This document shows positions 54,202 through 62,658 of a stretch of 64,000 bases of DNA, piece by piece. This DNA comes from Methylobacterium dankookense. Its GTDB lineage: Bacteria; Pseudomonadota; Alphaproteobacteria; Rhizobiales; Beijerinckiaceae. The stretch is taken from NCBI RefSeq assembly GCF_902141855.1, contig NZ_CABFVH010000019.1, positions 43,025-107,024 of the forward strand. Reading direction: 5' to 3'. The notes beneath the pieces were generated by a model that worked only from the letters and a program-made list of their open reading frames with translations, ran no database searches and was not told the origin of the DNA. Numbering within the stretch: the first letter of the stretch is position 1; each line of letters opens with the position of its first letter. A program made the translations under genes and the position numbers.

Positions 54202-55380
54202 TCAGGCCGCCTGCCGCGCCTTGCCGTCGAGCGCCTCGGAATAGATCGCGAAGGCGTCGCCGTGGGTGACCTCGCGCGGGTTGTTCACGAGGAGGCGGGT
54301 CTGCTTCATCGCGTCGGTGGCGAGGCGCTCCAGATCGGATTCCTTCACGCCGACCTCGGCGAGCGAGGCCGGCACCTTGCAGTCCCGGCAGATCGCGGCG
54401 AGGCCGTCCACGAAGCGGGCGGCGGCCTGATCCTCGGGCAGGTTGACCGCCTCCGCGTCGAGGATCGGCGCGAGCTCGGCGTAGAGCCCCTGCGCGTGGC
54501 TCAGGTTGAACCGCATCACCCCCATCAGCACCAGGGCGTTCGAGAGCCCGTGCGGCACGTGGAAGATCGCCCCGATCGGGTAGGCGAGCGCGTGCACCGC
54601 CGCCACCGGCGCGTTGGCGAAGGCCATGCCGGCGAGCATCGAGCCGAGCAGCATGCCGGAGCGCGCCTCGAGGTTCGTCGGGTCGGTGCAGGCGGTGCGG
54701 ATATTGGCCGAGAGCAGGGCCAGCGCCTGCTTGGCGAGCTGGTCCGAGATCGGGTTCTTCTTGTGCTTGCTGGTGAAGGCCTCGATGGCGTGCACCATCG
54801 CGTCGATGCCGGTGGCGGCGGTGACGTGGGCGGGCAGGCCCAAGGTCAGCTCGGGGTCGAGCACCGCCCAGTCGGGCAGGAGCTTGTGGGAGACGACGCC
54901 CTTCTTCTCGGTGGTCGGCGTGGTGACGATCGAGATCGGCGTCACCTCCGAGCCGGTGCCGGCGGTGGTCGGCACGAGGATCAGCGGCAGGCGCTCGCCC
55001 TTGGCGAGGCCGACGCCGTAGATGCCGTCGAGCGGCTCCTCGGACTTGGCGAGATAGGCCACGAGCTTGGCCGTATCGAGGGCCGAGCCGCCGCCGATGG
55101 AGAGAACGAGGTCGGTGCCGGCCTCGCGGGCGCGGGCGGCGGCGGCCTCGACGATGGTCGTGGGCGGGTCGGCCTGCACGTCCTCGTAGATGTCGAGGGT
55201 GATGCCGGCCTCGGTCAGCGCGGCCTCGGCCGCCTTCGTCAGGCCGGCGCTGCGCACGCCCTTGTCGGTCACCAGCATGACGCGGCTGGCCTTCAGCCCG
55301 GCCACGATCTCCGGGAGCTTCTTGGCGGCGCCGGCCTCGAACAGGACGTTCGGCGTGGTCTGGAAGGTGAAGGGGTTCAT
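54202..55380 (-). CDS. Iron-containing (group III) alcohol dehydrogenase
   Basis: A 392-residue dehydrogenase. Iron ligands: Asp193, His197 (GIDAMVHAIEAF), His263 and His277 (VHALAYPIGAIFHVPHG). SIGGGSALDTAK binds NAD. The family includes 1,3-propanediol, lactaldehyde and 4-hydroxybutyrate dehydrogenases; sequence alone does not choose. Being between a ThDP enzyme and phaEC, reduction of succinate semialdehyde to 4-hydroxybutyrate is a coherent guess. Confidence 0.87.
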   Translation of the reverse strand: MNPFTFQTTPNVLFEAGAAKKLPEIVAGLKASRVMLVTDKGVRSAGLTKAAEAALTEAGITLDIYEDVQADPPTTIVEAAAARAREAGTDLVLSIGGGSALDTAKLVAYLAKSEEPLDGIYGVGLAKGERLPLILVPTTAGTGSEVTPISIVTTPTTEKKGVVSHKLLPDWAVLDPELTLGLPAHVTAATGIDAMVHAIEAFTSKHKKNPISDQLAKQALALLSANIRTACTDPTNLEARSGMLLGSMLAGMAFANAPVAAVHALAYPIGAIFHVPHGLSNALVLMGVMRFNLSHAQGLYAELAPILDAEAVNLPEDQAAARFVDGLAAICRDCKVPASLAEVGVKESDLERLATDAMKQTRLLVNNPREVTHGDAFAIYSEALDGKARQAA

Positions 55381-55551
55381 GGTGCGCTCGGGATCCCTGC
55401 TGCTGCCGTCTGGCTCACATGGTGCCCGGGCGCCGGGGCGCGCGGGCGGTCCGGTATCGGACGACGCCGATTGTCTCCGGTCTCCTGCCGATCTCCTGCC
55501 GGGACCGGCCTCGCGCGGCGGACGAGAACCGCCGCGCGAGGTCCGAGAGCC

Positions 55552-57210
55552 TCACTCGGCGGGGTCGAGCTCCAGGTCCTTCACCTTCTCGCGCAGCTCG
55601 TTGACGAGCACGCGGGTGTTCTCCGAATAGTCGATCGGCACCGCCACGAGGTGGACGCCGCCGGCCTGGAAGGCCTTCTCCAGCGTCGGCACCAGATCCT
55701 CCACCGCGCCGACCCGGTGGCCGGTGGCGCCGTAGGATTCGGCGTACTTCACGAAGTCCGGGTTCTTGAAGGTCATCCCGTAATCCGGGAACTCGTCCAC
55801 CGCCTGCTTCCAGCGGATCATGCCGTAGGCCGAGTCGTCCAGGATCAGCACCACGAGGTTGAGGCCGAGGCGGACCGCGGTCTCCATCTCCTGGCTGTTC
55901 ATCATGAAGCCGCCGTCGCCGCACACCGCCATGACGCGGCGGTTGGGATAGAGGATCGCGGCCATCATCGCCGAGGGCAGGCCGGCGCCCATGGTGGCGA
56001 GCGCGTTGTCGAGCAGCAGCGTGTTGGCGACGTAGGTGCGGTAGTTCCGCGCGAACCAGATCTTGTACATCCCGTTGTCGAGGCAGACGATGCCGTCCTC
56101 CGGGATCACGCTGCGCACGTCGCGCACCAGCCGCTGCGGCGTGACCGGAAAGCGGTCCTCGTCGTTGCGGGCGGAGATGCGCTTGAGGATGTGCTCGCGA
56201 AGCGAGAGCAGCGCGCCCGCGTTCGGCAGGCGGTCCTCCAGCCGGTCGGCCAGCAGCTTCAGGGTGGGGCCGAGATCGCCCACCACCTCGGCGTCGGGAT
56301 AGTAGACCTCCTCCACGTTGGCCGGCATGTAACCGATGTGGAGCACCTTCTGGCCGCGCTGGCCCATGAAGAAGGGCGGCTTCTCCACCGTGTCGTGGCC
56401 GATGGCGATGATGAGGTCGGCCGCGTCGATCGCCTCATGCACGTAGTCGCGCTCGGAGAGCGCGGCGGTGCCCATGTAGAGGCGGGTGCCGTGGGCGACG
56501 GTGCCCTTGCCCATCTGGGTGGTGAAGAACGGGATGCCGGTGCGCTGCACGAAGCCGCCGAGATCGCTCGTGGAGCGCGGGCGGGAGGCGGCGGCGCCCA
56601 GCATGATCAGCGGGCGCTTGGCGGCGACGATCATCTCGGCGGCGCGCTCGATCGCCTTGGGATGGGCGACCGGGATGTCGATCGGGTGGGTCGGCACCGA
56701 ATAGGCCTCGGCCTCCTCGGCGGCGATGTCCTCGGGCAGCTCGAGCAGGACCGGGCCGGGCCGCTCCTCCATGGCGACGCGGAAGGCGTCGCGCACGATG
56801 GTCGGGATCGAGGAGGCGGAGACGATCTGGCGGGCCATCTTGGTGATCGGCTTCATCGAGGCGATGATGTCGACGATCTGGAAGCGGGCCTGGCGGGCCT
56901 TCAGGATGCCCTTCTGGCCGGTGATGATGATCATCGGCATGGCGCCCAGATGCGCGTAGGCGGCGCCCGTCGAGAAGTTGAGCGCGCCCGGGCCGAGCGT
57001 GGCGAGGCAGACGCCCGGCTTGCCGGTCAGCCGCCCGTAGGTGGCGGCCATGAAGGCGGCGGCCTGCTCGTGGCGGGTCAGGATCAGCTCGATCTTCGAG
57101 GTGCGGAGCGACTCGACGATGTCGAGGTTCTCCTCGCCCGGGATGCCGAAGATGCGCTCGACCCCCTCGTTCTCAAGCGCCTGGACGAGTAGATCGGATC
57201 CTTTCGGCAT
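55552..57210 (-). CDS. ThDP-dependent decarboxylase (acetolactate synthase-like)
   Basis: A 552-residue enzyme of the IlvB/AlsS superfamily. ENEGVERIFGIPGEENLDIV, the ThDP-activating Glu48 (TRHEQAAAFMA), YGRLTGKPGVCLATLGPG, and the ThDP/Mg site GDGGFMMNSQEMETA followed by LILDDSAYG are intact. No regulatory subunit gene adjoins, unlike biosynthetic IlvBH. Cyanobacterial proteins first called acetolactate synthase, encoded next to an SSADH, are 2-oxoglutarate decarboxylases; the same pairing is seen here. Catabolic acetolactate synthase remains an alternative. Confidence 0.82.
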   Translation of the reverse strand: MPKGSDLLVQALENEGVERIFGIPGEENLDIVESLRTSKIELILTRHEQAAAFMAATYGRLTGKPGVCLATLGPGALNFSTGAAYAHLGAMPMIIITGQKGILKARQARFQIVDIIASMKPITKMARQIVSASSIPTIVRDAFRVAMEERPGPVLLELPEDIAAEEAEAYSVPTHPIDIPVAHPKAIERAAEMIVAAKRPLIMLGAAASRPRSTSDLGGFVQRTGIPFFTTQMGKGTVAHGTRLYMGTAALSERDYVHEAIDAADLIIAIGHDTVEKPPFFMGQRGQKVLHIGYMPANVEEVYYPDAEVVGDLGPTLKLLADRLEDRLPNAGALLSLREHILKRISARNDEDRFPVTPQRLVRDVRSVIPEDGIVCLDNGMYKIWFARNYRTYVANTLLLDNALATMGAGLPSAMMAAILYPNRRVMAVCGDGGFMMNSQEMETAVRLGLNLVVLILDDSAYGMIRWKQAVDEFPDYGMTFKNPDFVKYAESYGATGHRVGAVEDLVPTLEKAFQAGGVHLVAVPIDYSENTRVLVNELREKVKDLELDPAE

Positions 57211-57383
57211 GACGTGTTCCTTCTTCGAATCAAGGGCCTGGCGCGTGGGTCGGCCGGCCGGGACGACGGTTCGGGCCGCAGTCGAGGGGGTGGTTTCGAT
57301 GAAGCCGGCCTGCCCGACAACCGGACCGGTCCCGGTTCCGGGCGTGCGAGTATAGGATTCGGGCCGGTTGAAAGTGGTCGACA

Positions 57384-58730
57384 TTACACCGCATTCATTG
57401 TCGCCGGCCGCTGCACGGCCGGCGGCGTGCGGCCGCGGCGGCCGAGAATCAGCACCGTCACCACCCCCGCCGCGGTGAGGCAGACCAGGGGCGTCAGCGC
57501 CAGCGGGAAGCTGCCGGTGCGGTCCTTGATCACGCCGAGCAGCGAGGTCGCGCCGCCGGTGCCGAGATGCGACAGGGTGTTGATCGCCGCGATTCCCGCC
57601 GCGGCGGTGGCCGGGGAGAGCCACTCGGTGGCGAGCGCCCAGAACGGCCCCTTGATCGCGTAGTTGCCGATCAGGACGAGGCTGAGCAGCACCATCACCA
57701 GCGTGAGCGAGTTCGTGAGGTTGGTGAGCGCGAGGCAGAGCGAGGTGAGCGCGAGCGGCAGGGCGGTGTTCCAGACGCGCTCGCCGGAGCGATCGGCGCG
57801 CAGGCCCCAGAGGATCATGAACACCGAGGCGATGCCGAAGGGGATCATGTTGAGGAGGCCGGTCTCCAGGTTCGACAGGCCGAAGGATTTCAGGATCTGC
57901 GGCTGCCACAGCGAGAGCGCGTTGCTGGTGGCCGAGGAGCCGGAATAGATTAGCGCCAGCGCCCAAACCTGCTTGCTCGCCAGCACCTTCCAGAGCGGCA
58001 TGTGCCCGGCCTGCGCCCCCGGGGCGGCGCGCTCCGCGGCGAGCGCCCCCTCCAGCCACTCGCGCTCGGCCGGCGCCAGCCAGCGGGCCTCGGCCGGCCG
58101 GCTCGGCAGGAGCAGCAGGGCGCCGAGGCCCAGCAGCACGGCGGGGATCGATTCCATCACGAACAGCCATTGCCAGCCGTGCAGGCCCGCCACGCCCTCG
58201 AGCTCCAGGAGCGCGGCCGAGAGCGGCGAGCCGAGGAAGCTCGAGAGCGGGATCGCCACCATGAAGGTCGCCACCACCCGCGCCCGGTAGGCCTTGGGGA
58301 ACCAGTAGGTCAGGTAGAGGATCACGCCGGGGAAGAACCCGGCCTCCGCGGCGCCGAGCAGGAAGCGGGCGGCGTAGAACGAGTAGGGGCCGACGACGAA
58401 CGCCATGGCGATGCCGACGAGCCCCCAGGTGATCATGATCCGGGCGATCCAGATCCGCGCCCCGACCCGCTCCATGGCGAGGTTGCTCGGCACCTCGAAC
58501 AGCACGTAGGCCACGAAGAACAGCCCGCCGCCGATGCCGAACATCGCCTGGCTGAGGCCGATATCCTTGTTCATGGTGAGGGCGGCGAAGCCCGCATTCA
58601 CCCGGTCCACGTAGGCGATGAAGTAGCAGAGGATCAGGAAGGGCACGAGGCGCAGGCCCACCTTGCGCATGGTGGCCGCCTCGATGGCGGCGGGCGCGCG
58701 CGCGGCGCCAGCGGCGTGGCTGTCCGTCAT
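57384..58730 (-). CDS. MFS anion:cation symporter-family transporter
   Basis: A 448-residue transporter with about 12 TM segments. YFIAYVDRVNAGFAALTMNKD, FEVPSNLAMERVGARIW and RFLLGAAEAGFFPGVILYL are signatures of the ACS (phthalate/tartrate permease) family, which takes up organic anions with protons. The ATG at 58730 follows GGAGG; an upstream frame to 58826 is not needed. Probably supplies or exports a substrate of the enzymes downstream. Confidence 0.88.
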   Translation of the reverse strand: MTDSHAAGAARAPAAIEAATMRKVGLRLVPFLILCYFIAYVDRVNAGFAALTMNKDIGLSQAMFGIGGGLFFVAYVLFEVPSNLAMERVGARIWIARIMITWGLVGIAMAFVVGPYSFYAARFLLGAAEAGFFPGVILYLTYWFPKAYRARVVATFMVAIPLSSFLGSPLSAALLELEGVAGLHGWQWLFVMESIPAVLLGLGALLLLPSRPAEARWLAPAEREWLEGALAAERAAPGAQAGHMPLWKVLASKQVWALALIYSGSSATSNALSLWQPQILKSFGLSNLETGLLNMIPFGIASVFMILWGLRADRSGERVWNTALPLALTSLCLALTNLTNSLTLVMVLLSLVLIGNYAIKGPFWALATEWLSPATAAAGIAAINTLSHLGTGGATSLLGVIKDRTGSFPLALTPLVCLTAAGVVTVLILGRRGRTPPAVQRPATMNAV

Positions 58731-58825
58731 GGTTTCCTCCGATTGATTCGTTGCGGCGCCTTGCGCGCCCGCCTCCCGCCCGCGGCCGGAGGAGGGATCG
58801 ACGCCCCCTGCGGGGCGCGAGGTCA

Positions 58826-58875
58826 CCTCTCCCGTTCGGGAGAGGGAGGCGCCCTCCCCCGCGGCGGGGGAGGGC
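58826..58875 (-). terminator. Tandem hairpins between carrier genes
   Basis: CCTCTCCCG/CGGGAGAGG (58826-58845) is followed at once by GCCCTCCCCCGC/GCGGGGGAGGGC (58851-58875). They directly follow the 2HCT carrier stop and may end or attenuate transcription into the MFS gene. Confidence 0.5.
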
Positions 58876-58884
58876 TTGGCCGGG

Positions 58885-60270
58885 TCAGACCAGCTGCTTC
58901 AGGAAGATCAGCACGCCGGTCACCGTGATGGCGCCGCCGATGCGGGTCGCGATCTGGGCGAAGGGCATGAGCTGCATGCGGTCGGCGGCGGTGAGGATGG
59001 CGACGTCGCCGGTGCCGCCCTGGCCGGAATGGCAGGCGTTCACGATCGCGGTCTCGATCGGGTACATGCCCAGGCGCCGCCCGACGAGGAAGCCCGTCGC
59101 CATCAGGGTGAACACCGTCGAGACGATGACGATCAGGTTCACCAGGGTGAAGGCGGCCATCAGCTTGTCCCACGGGGTGAGGGCGACGCCGATGGCGAAG
59201 AGCAGCGGGTAGGTCATGCCGACCTGCACGAACTTGTAGACCACGAAGCCGCCGGCCTGGAGATGGGGCGAGACCGCCTGGGTCAGCTTGGCGAGCACCG
59301 CCAGGAACAGCATCGCCACGGGGGCGGGCAGGCCGACGACGTGGTGCATCATCACGCCGAGCAGGTAGAGGGTGACGGCGGTGAGGCCCGCGGCGGCGAT
59401 GGTGGAGACGTCCATGGCGCCGCCGGTCTCGCTCTTCACGCTCTCGCTCTTGGTGTCCATGTCGTCGTGCTCGCCCGGCTGCAGCCGGCCGTTGCCGGTG
59501 AGGTGGGGCATGCGCTTGCCGACATAGTTGAGCGTGCCGGAGAACAGGATCGCCGTGAGGCTGCCGAGCATGACCGGCGGCAGGACCTGGGCGAAGAGGT
59601 CGCCCTGGTTCAGGCCGAGGATCGCGGCGTAGCCGATCGAGAGCGGGATCGCGCCCTCGCCGACGCCGCCGGCCATGATCGGCACCACGATGAAGAAGAA
59701 GGTCTTGTAGGCGCCGAGACCGAGCGCCATGCCGACCAGGGTGCCGACGCAGGCCGCCGCGACCGAGCCGACGGCCAGGGGCACGAAGATCTTGAGGAAG
59801 CCGCGGATCAGGACCTGACGGTCCATGCCGAGGATCGAGCCGACGATGATCGCGGCGATGTACAGGTAGAGGAAGTTGGTGAACTTGGTGAAGTCGACGA
59901 TCGACTTCTGGATCTGCGGCGGGATCAGGCCGTAATAGGCCAGCGCCGAGGGGATGAAGGTCGCGAAGATCGCGCCCGCCCCGATGGCGCGCAGGACGGG
60001 AAGCCGCTTGCCGATCTCGGCGCAGGTGAAGCCGCCGAGCACGAGCACCGCGATCATGGACGGCGCGTCGGGCTTGATCTCGCCCTCGAGGGTCAGGATC
60101 GTCAGGAGGGCGACGAGGATGAGGTAGACCGGGATCGGGATGATGCCGATCTTGAAGTCCATCAGCCGCCACCAGCCCTCGGGCCAGAACGGCTTGCGGG
60201 CGGATTCGGCGGTCCGGGGCACGGCACCCTGGGCCTCGAGCGGAATCGGTCCTGCGGTGTCGGCGTGCAT
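58885..60270 (-). CDS. 2-hydroxycarboxylate transporter (2HCT/CitS family)
   Basis: A 461-residue membrane protein with ~12 TM segments. The two pore-loop motifs of the family are present: GGVGEGAIPL at 201-210 and GQGGTGD at 416-422. Members carry citrate, malate or lactate with Na+ or H+. The ATG at 60270 follows GGAGG with a TTG directly before it. Divergent to it, across a perfect inverted repeat, is a two-component/binding-protein operon that likely regulates it. Confidence 0.88.
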   Translation of the reverse strand: MHADTAGPIPLEAQGAVPRTAESARKPFWPEGWWRLMDFKIGIIPIPVYLILVALLTILTLEGEIKPDAPSMIAVLVLGGFTCAEIGKRLPVLRAIGAGAIFATFIPSALAYYGLIPPQIQKSIVDFTKFTNFLYLYIAAIIVGSILGMDRQVLIRGFLKIFVPLAVGSVAAACVGTLVGMALGLGAYKTFFFIVVPIMAGGVGEGAIPLSIGYAAILGLNQGDLFAQVLPPVMLGSLTAILFSGTLNYVGKRMPHLTGNGRLQPGEHDDMDTKSESVKSETGGAMDVSTIAAAGLTAVTLYLLGVMMHHVVGLPAPVAMLFLAVLAKLTQAVSPHLQAGGFVVYKFVQVGMTYPLLFAIGVALTPWDKLMAAFTLVNLIVIVSTVFTLMATGFLVGRRLGMYPIETAIVNACHSGQGGTGDVAILTAADRMQLMPFAQIATRIGGAITVTGVLIFLKQLV

Positions 60271-60392
60271 CAAGTTTCCTCCCGGATCGCTTCGTCACCG
60301 GCGGCTGGCTCACCGCTCTTGGCTCTGTTGAACGTGCTTGTTATGCCCCCTCCCTGACGCCAACCTGACAGGTGGCGGACGCACGATCGTGT

Positions 60393-60430
60393 GATCTTCA
60401 GATCCGAACATTGCTTCGGATCTGAAGATC
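60393..60430. promoter_or_regulatory. Perfect 16-bp inverted repeat in divergent promoter region
   Basis: GATCTTCAGATCCGAA (60393-60408) and TTCGGATCTGAAGATC (60415-60430) are exact complements across CATTGC. It lies 122 bases from the carrier start and 87 from the response regulator start. It may be an operator or an RNA hairpin of either leader. Confidence 0.6.
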
Positions 60431-60517
60431 GCCGAGCCCGCGCGGCGCTTGAGCGAAGTCGCGATCCTGACGTCCCGCCCGGGGCGGCCGGATCGCGCGT
60501 GGAGGGCGGGTCCGGCG

Positions 60518-61213
60518 ATGCGGATACTGGTCGTCGAGGACACGACCGAGGTCGCCGAGTCGATCGTCGAGGGCTTCCGCCGCATCGGACACAATGTCGA
60601 CTGGGCGCAGGACGGACTGACCGCCGAGGAGATCCTGGCCACGCAGATCTACGACCTCGTCGTGCTCGACCTGAACCTGCCGGGCCGCGACGGGCCGGCC
60701 CTGCTCAAGGATTATCGCGGGCGCGGCGGGACGAGCCCCGTCCTCGTGCTCACCGCCCGCGGCGCCGTGGACGACCGGGTGCGCGTGCTCGATCTCGGCG
60801 CCGACGACTACCTCGTGAAGCCCTTCGACTTCCGCGAGCTGGAGGCCCGGGCCCGGGCGCTGCTGCGCCGCTCGGCCGGCGAGGCCACCAACGCGCTCGT
60901 CTGCGGCGACGTCGCCATCGACCGGCAGGCGCGCAGCGTCAGCGTGGCCGGCCATCCGGTGGAGATGACCCGCCGCGAGCTGATGCTGCTCGAGATCCTG
61001 GCCGCGCGGCCGGGCCGCGTCTTCAGCAAGGACGAGCTGCTCGACCGTCTGTTCGGTCTCGACGAGAGCCCGAGCTTCAACGCCGTCGAGCAATACGTCG
61101 CCCGGGTGCGGCGCAAGCTCGGCGCCTCGGAGGTGCAGATCCGGACCCTGCGCGGCCTCGGCTACCAGCTCAATCCGGGACAACCCAATCCGGGGCAGCC
61201 GAAGCCCCTATGA
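60518..61213 (+). CDS. OmpR-family response regulator, TctD-like
   Basis: A 231-residue regulator. Receiver residues are complete: Glu7/Asp8, phosphorylation site Asp51 (VVLDLNLPG), Thr79 and Lys101 (LVKPFDF). A C-terminal winged helix runs from ~residue 130 (MTRRELMLLEILAARPGRVFSK, split at residue 137; RVRRKLG; RTLRGLGYQL). The ATG at 60518 starts at the receiver. Stop overlaps the kinase ATG. Likely target: the divergent 2HCT carrier and perhaps the genes beyond. Confidence 0.9.
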   Translation: MRILVVEDTTEVAESIVEGFRRIGHNVDWAQDGLTAEEILATQIYDLVVLDLNLPGRDGPALLKDYRGRGGTSPVLVLTARGAVDDRVRVLDLGADDYLVKPFDFRELEARARALLRRSAGEATNALVCGDVAIDRQARSVSVAGHPVEMTRRELMLLEILAARPGRVFSKDELLDRLFGLDESPSFNAVEQYVARVRRKLGASEVQIRTLRGLGYQLNPGQPNPGQPKPL

Positions 61214-62658
61214 TCGCGTCGGGCGGCCTCTCCCTCTACCGGCGCGTCACCGGCCTCGTCGCCGCGGTGATGGCGGTGACGGGGATCGGGCTCGGCGTGG
61301 TCGCGGCGAGCTACGCCCGCGGCGCGGCCGACGACGCCTACGACCGGCTGATGGTGGCCGCCGCCCTGCAGATCGCCGAGAGCGTCTACACGCAGGACGG
61401 GCGGCTGCTCGCCGACCCGCCCTTCTCGGCCTTCGAGACCCTGGCCCTCGCCCCCGACGACCGGGTCTTCTACGCGGTCGCCGGGCCGGACGGCGCGGTG
61501 CTCACCGGCTACGACGACCTTCCGGGCGCGGTCCGGGTCGATCCGGCCGGCGCCGGCTCGGCGGTGGGCAACGGCACCTTCCGCGGCGTGCCCGTGCGCG
61601 TCGCCGCCGCGCGGCGCTACATCCCGGACGCGGCCACGCCCGGCTGGGTGCGCGTGGCGCTGGCCCAGACCAACGAGGCGCGCGGGGCGCTCGCCCGCGA
61701 CCTCACCGTGAAGGCGCTCGCGCTGCTGGCCGTCATGATGCTGCTCGGCTTCCTCGCCGCGCTCGTCGCCGTGCGCCTGGCGCTGGCGCCGCTCGCCCGG
61801 GTCGAGCGCACCATGTGCGAGCGCGACCCGAAGGACCTCGCGCCGCTCGCGATCGAGACGCCGCGGGAGATCGGCGCGCTCGTGGGCGCCATCAACGGCT
61901 TCACCACGCGCCTGTCGCGGCATCAGGCCGTGCTCCAGCGCTTCGTGGCCGAGGCGAGCCACCAGATCCGCACGCCGCTCGCCGCCCTCTCCTCGCAGGT
62001 CGAGATGCTGGCCTGGTCCGAGACCGGCACCGGGCCGGAGGCCGAGGAGCGCCGGGCCCGCCTCACCCGGATCCGCGCCCGCACCCGCGAGCTCGCCCGC
62101 CTCACCAACCAGCTCCTCGACCATGCCATGGTGAGCCACCGGATCGAATCCGTGCCCTTCTCGCCCGTCGACCTGTCGGAGCTCGGCCGCCAGGTGCTGC
62201 GCGACGCGGCGAGCTCTGCGGTCGGGTCGCTGTCGGCGCCCCCCGACCTCGACCTCGCCTTCGAGGGGCCGGAGGCGCCCGTCATGGTCCTCGGCGACGC
62301 GATCTCGCTGCGCGAGGCGCTCGGCAACCTCGTCGGCAACGCCCTGAAGCACGGCGCCCGCGCGCGGCTGGAGATCGCCGTGCGCGACCTCGGCGGGGTG
62401 GGTGAGATCGCGGTGATCGACGACGGGCCCGGCATCCCGCCGGAGGACCGCGAGCGGGTGACCCGGCCCTTCGAGGGCGGCCCGGGCCGCGGCGAGCGCG
62501 GCGAGGGCGCGCAGAAGGGGGCCGGGCTCGGCCTCTCCATCGCCAGCGATGTGGTCGCCGCCCATGGCGGCCGCCTCGCCTTCGTGACCCTCGCCGACGG
62601 GCGCTTCGCGGTGACCCTGACGATCCCCGCCGCCGCGGCGCCCGCGAGGGCGGCGTGA
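61210..62658 (+). CDS. Sensor histidine kinase, TctE-like
   Basis: A 482-residue membrane kinase: TM1 ~13-35, periplasmic 2CSK_N-type sensor ~40-160, TM2 ~168-190, HAMP, then the H-box ASHQIRTPLAAL with His251, N-box LVGNALKHG, G1 DDGPGIP and G2 GAGLGLSIA. It should phosphorylate the regulator encoded just upstream. Overlap of four bases on both sides means all three genes are coupled. Confidence 0.92.
   Translation: MIASGGLSLYRRVTGLVAAVMAVTGIGLGVVAASYARGAADDAYDRLMVAAALQIAESVYTQDGRLLADPPFSAFETLALAPDDRVFYAVAGPDGAVLTGYDDLPGAVRVDPAGAGSAVGNGTFRGVPVRVAAARRYIPDAATPGWVRVALAQTNEARGALARDLTVKALALLAVMMLLGFLAALVAVRLALAPLARVERTMCERDPKDLAPLAIETPREIGALVGAINGFTTRLSRHQAVLQRFVAEASHQIRTPLAALSSQVEMLAWSETGTGPEAEERRARLTRIRARTRELARLTNQLLDHAMVSHRIESVPFSPVDLSELGRQVLRDAASSAVGSLSAPPDLDLAFEGPEAPVMVLGDAISLREALGNLVGNALKHGARARLEIAVRDLGGVGEIAVIDDGPGIPPEDRERVTRPFEGGPGRGERGEGAQKGAGLGLSIASDVVAAHGGRLAFVTLADGRFAVTLTIPAAAAPARAA

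Noticed and set aside
50380..57192. Two ~1000-codon plus-strand frames across the PHA/ThDP cluster
   Set aside because: They are antisense to seven genes with intact active sites; translations show the His/Arg/Val-rich pattern of GC3-driven shadows.
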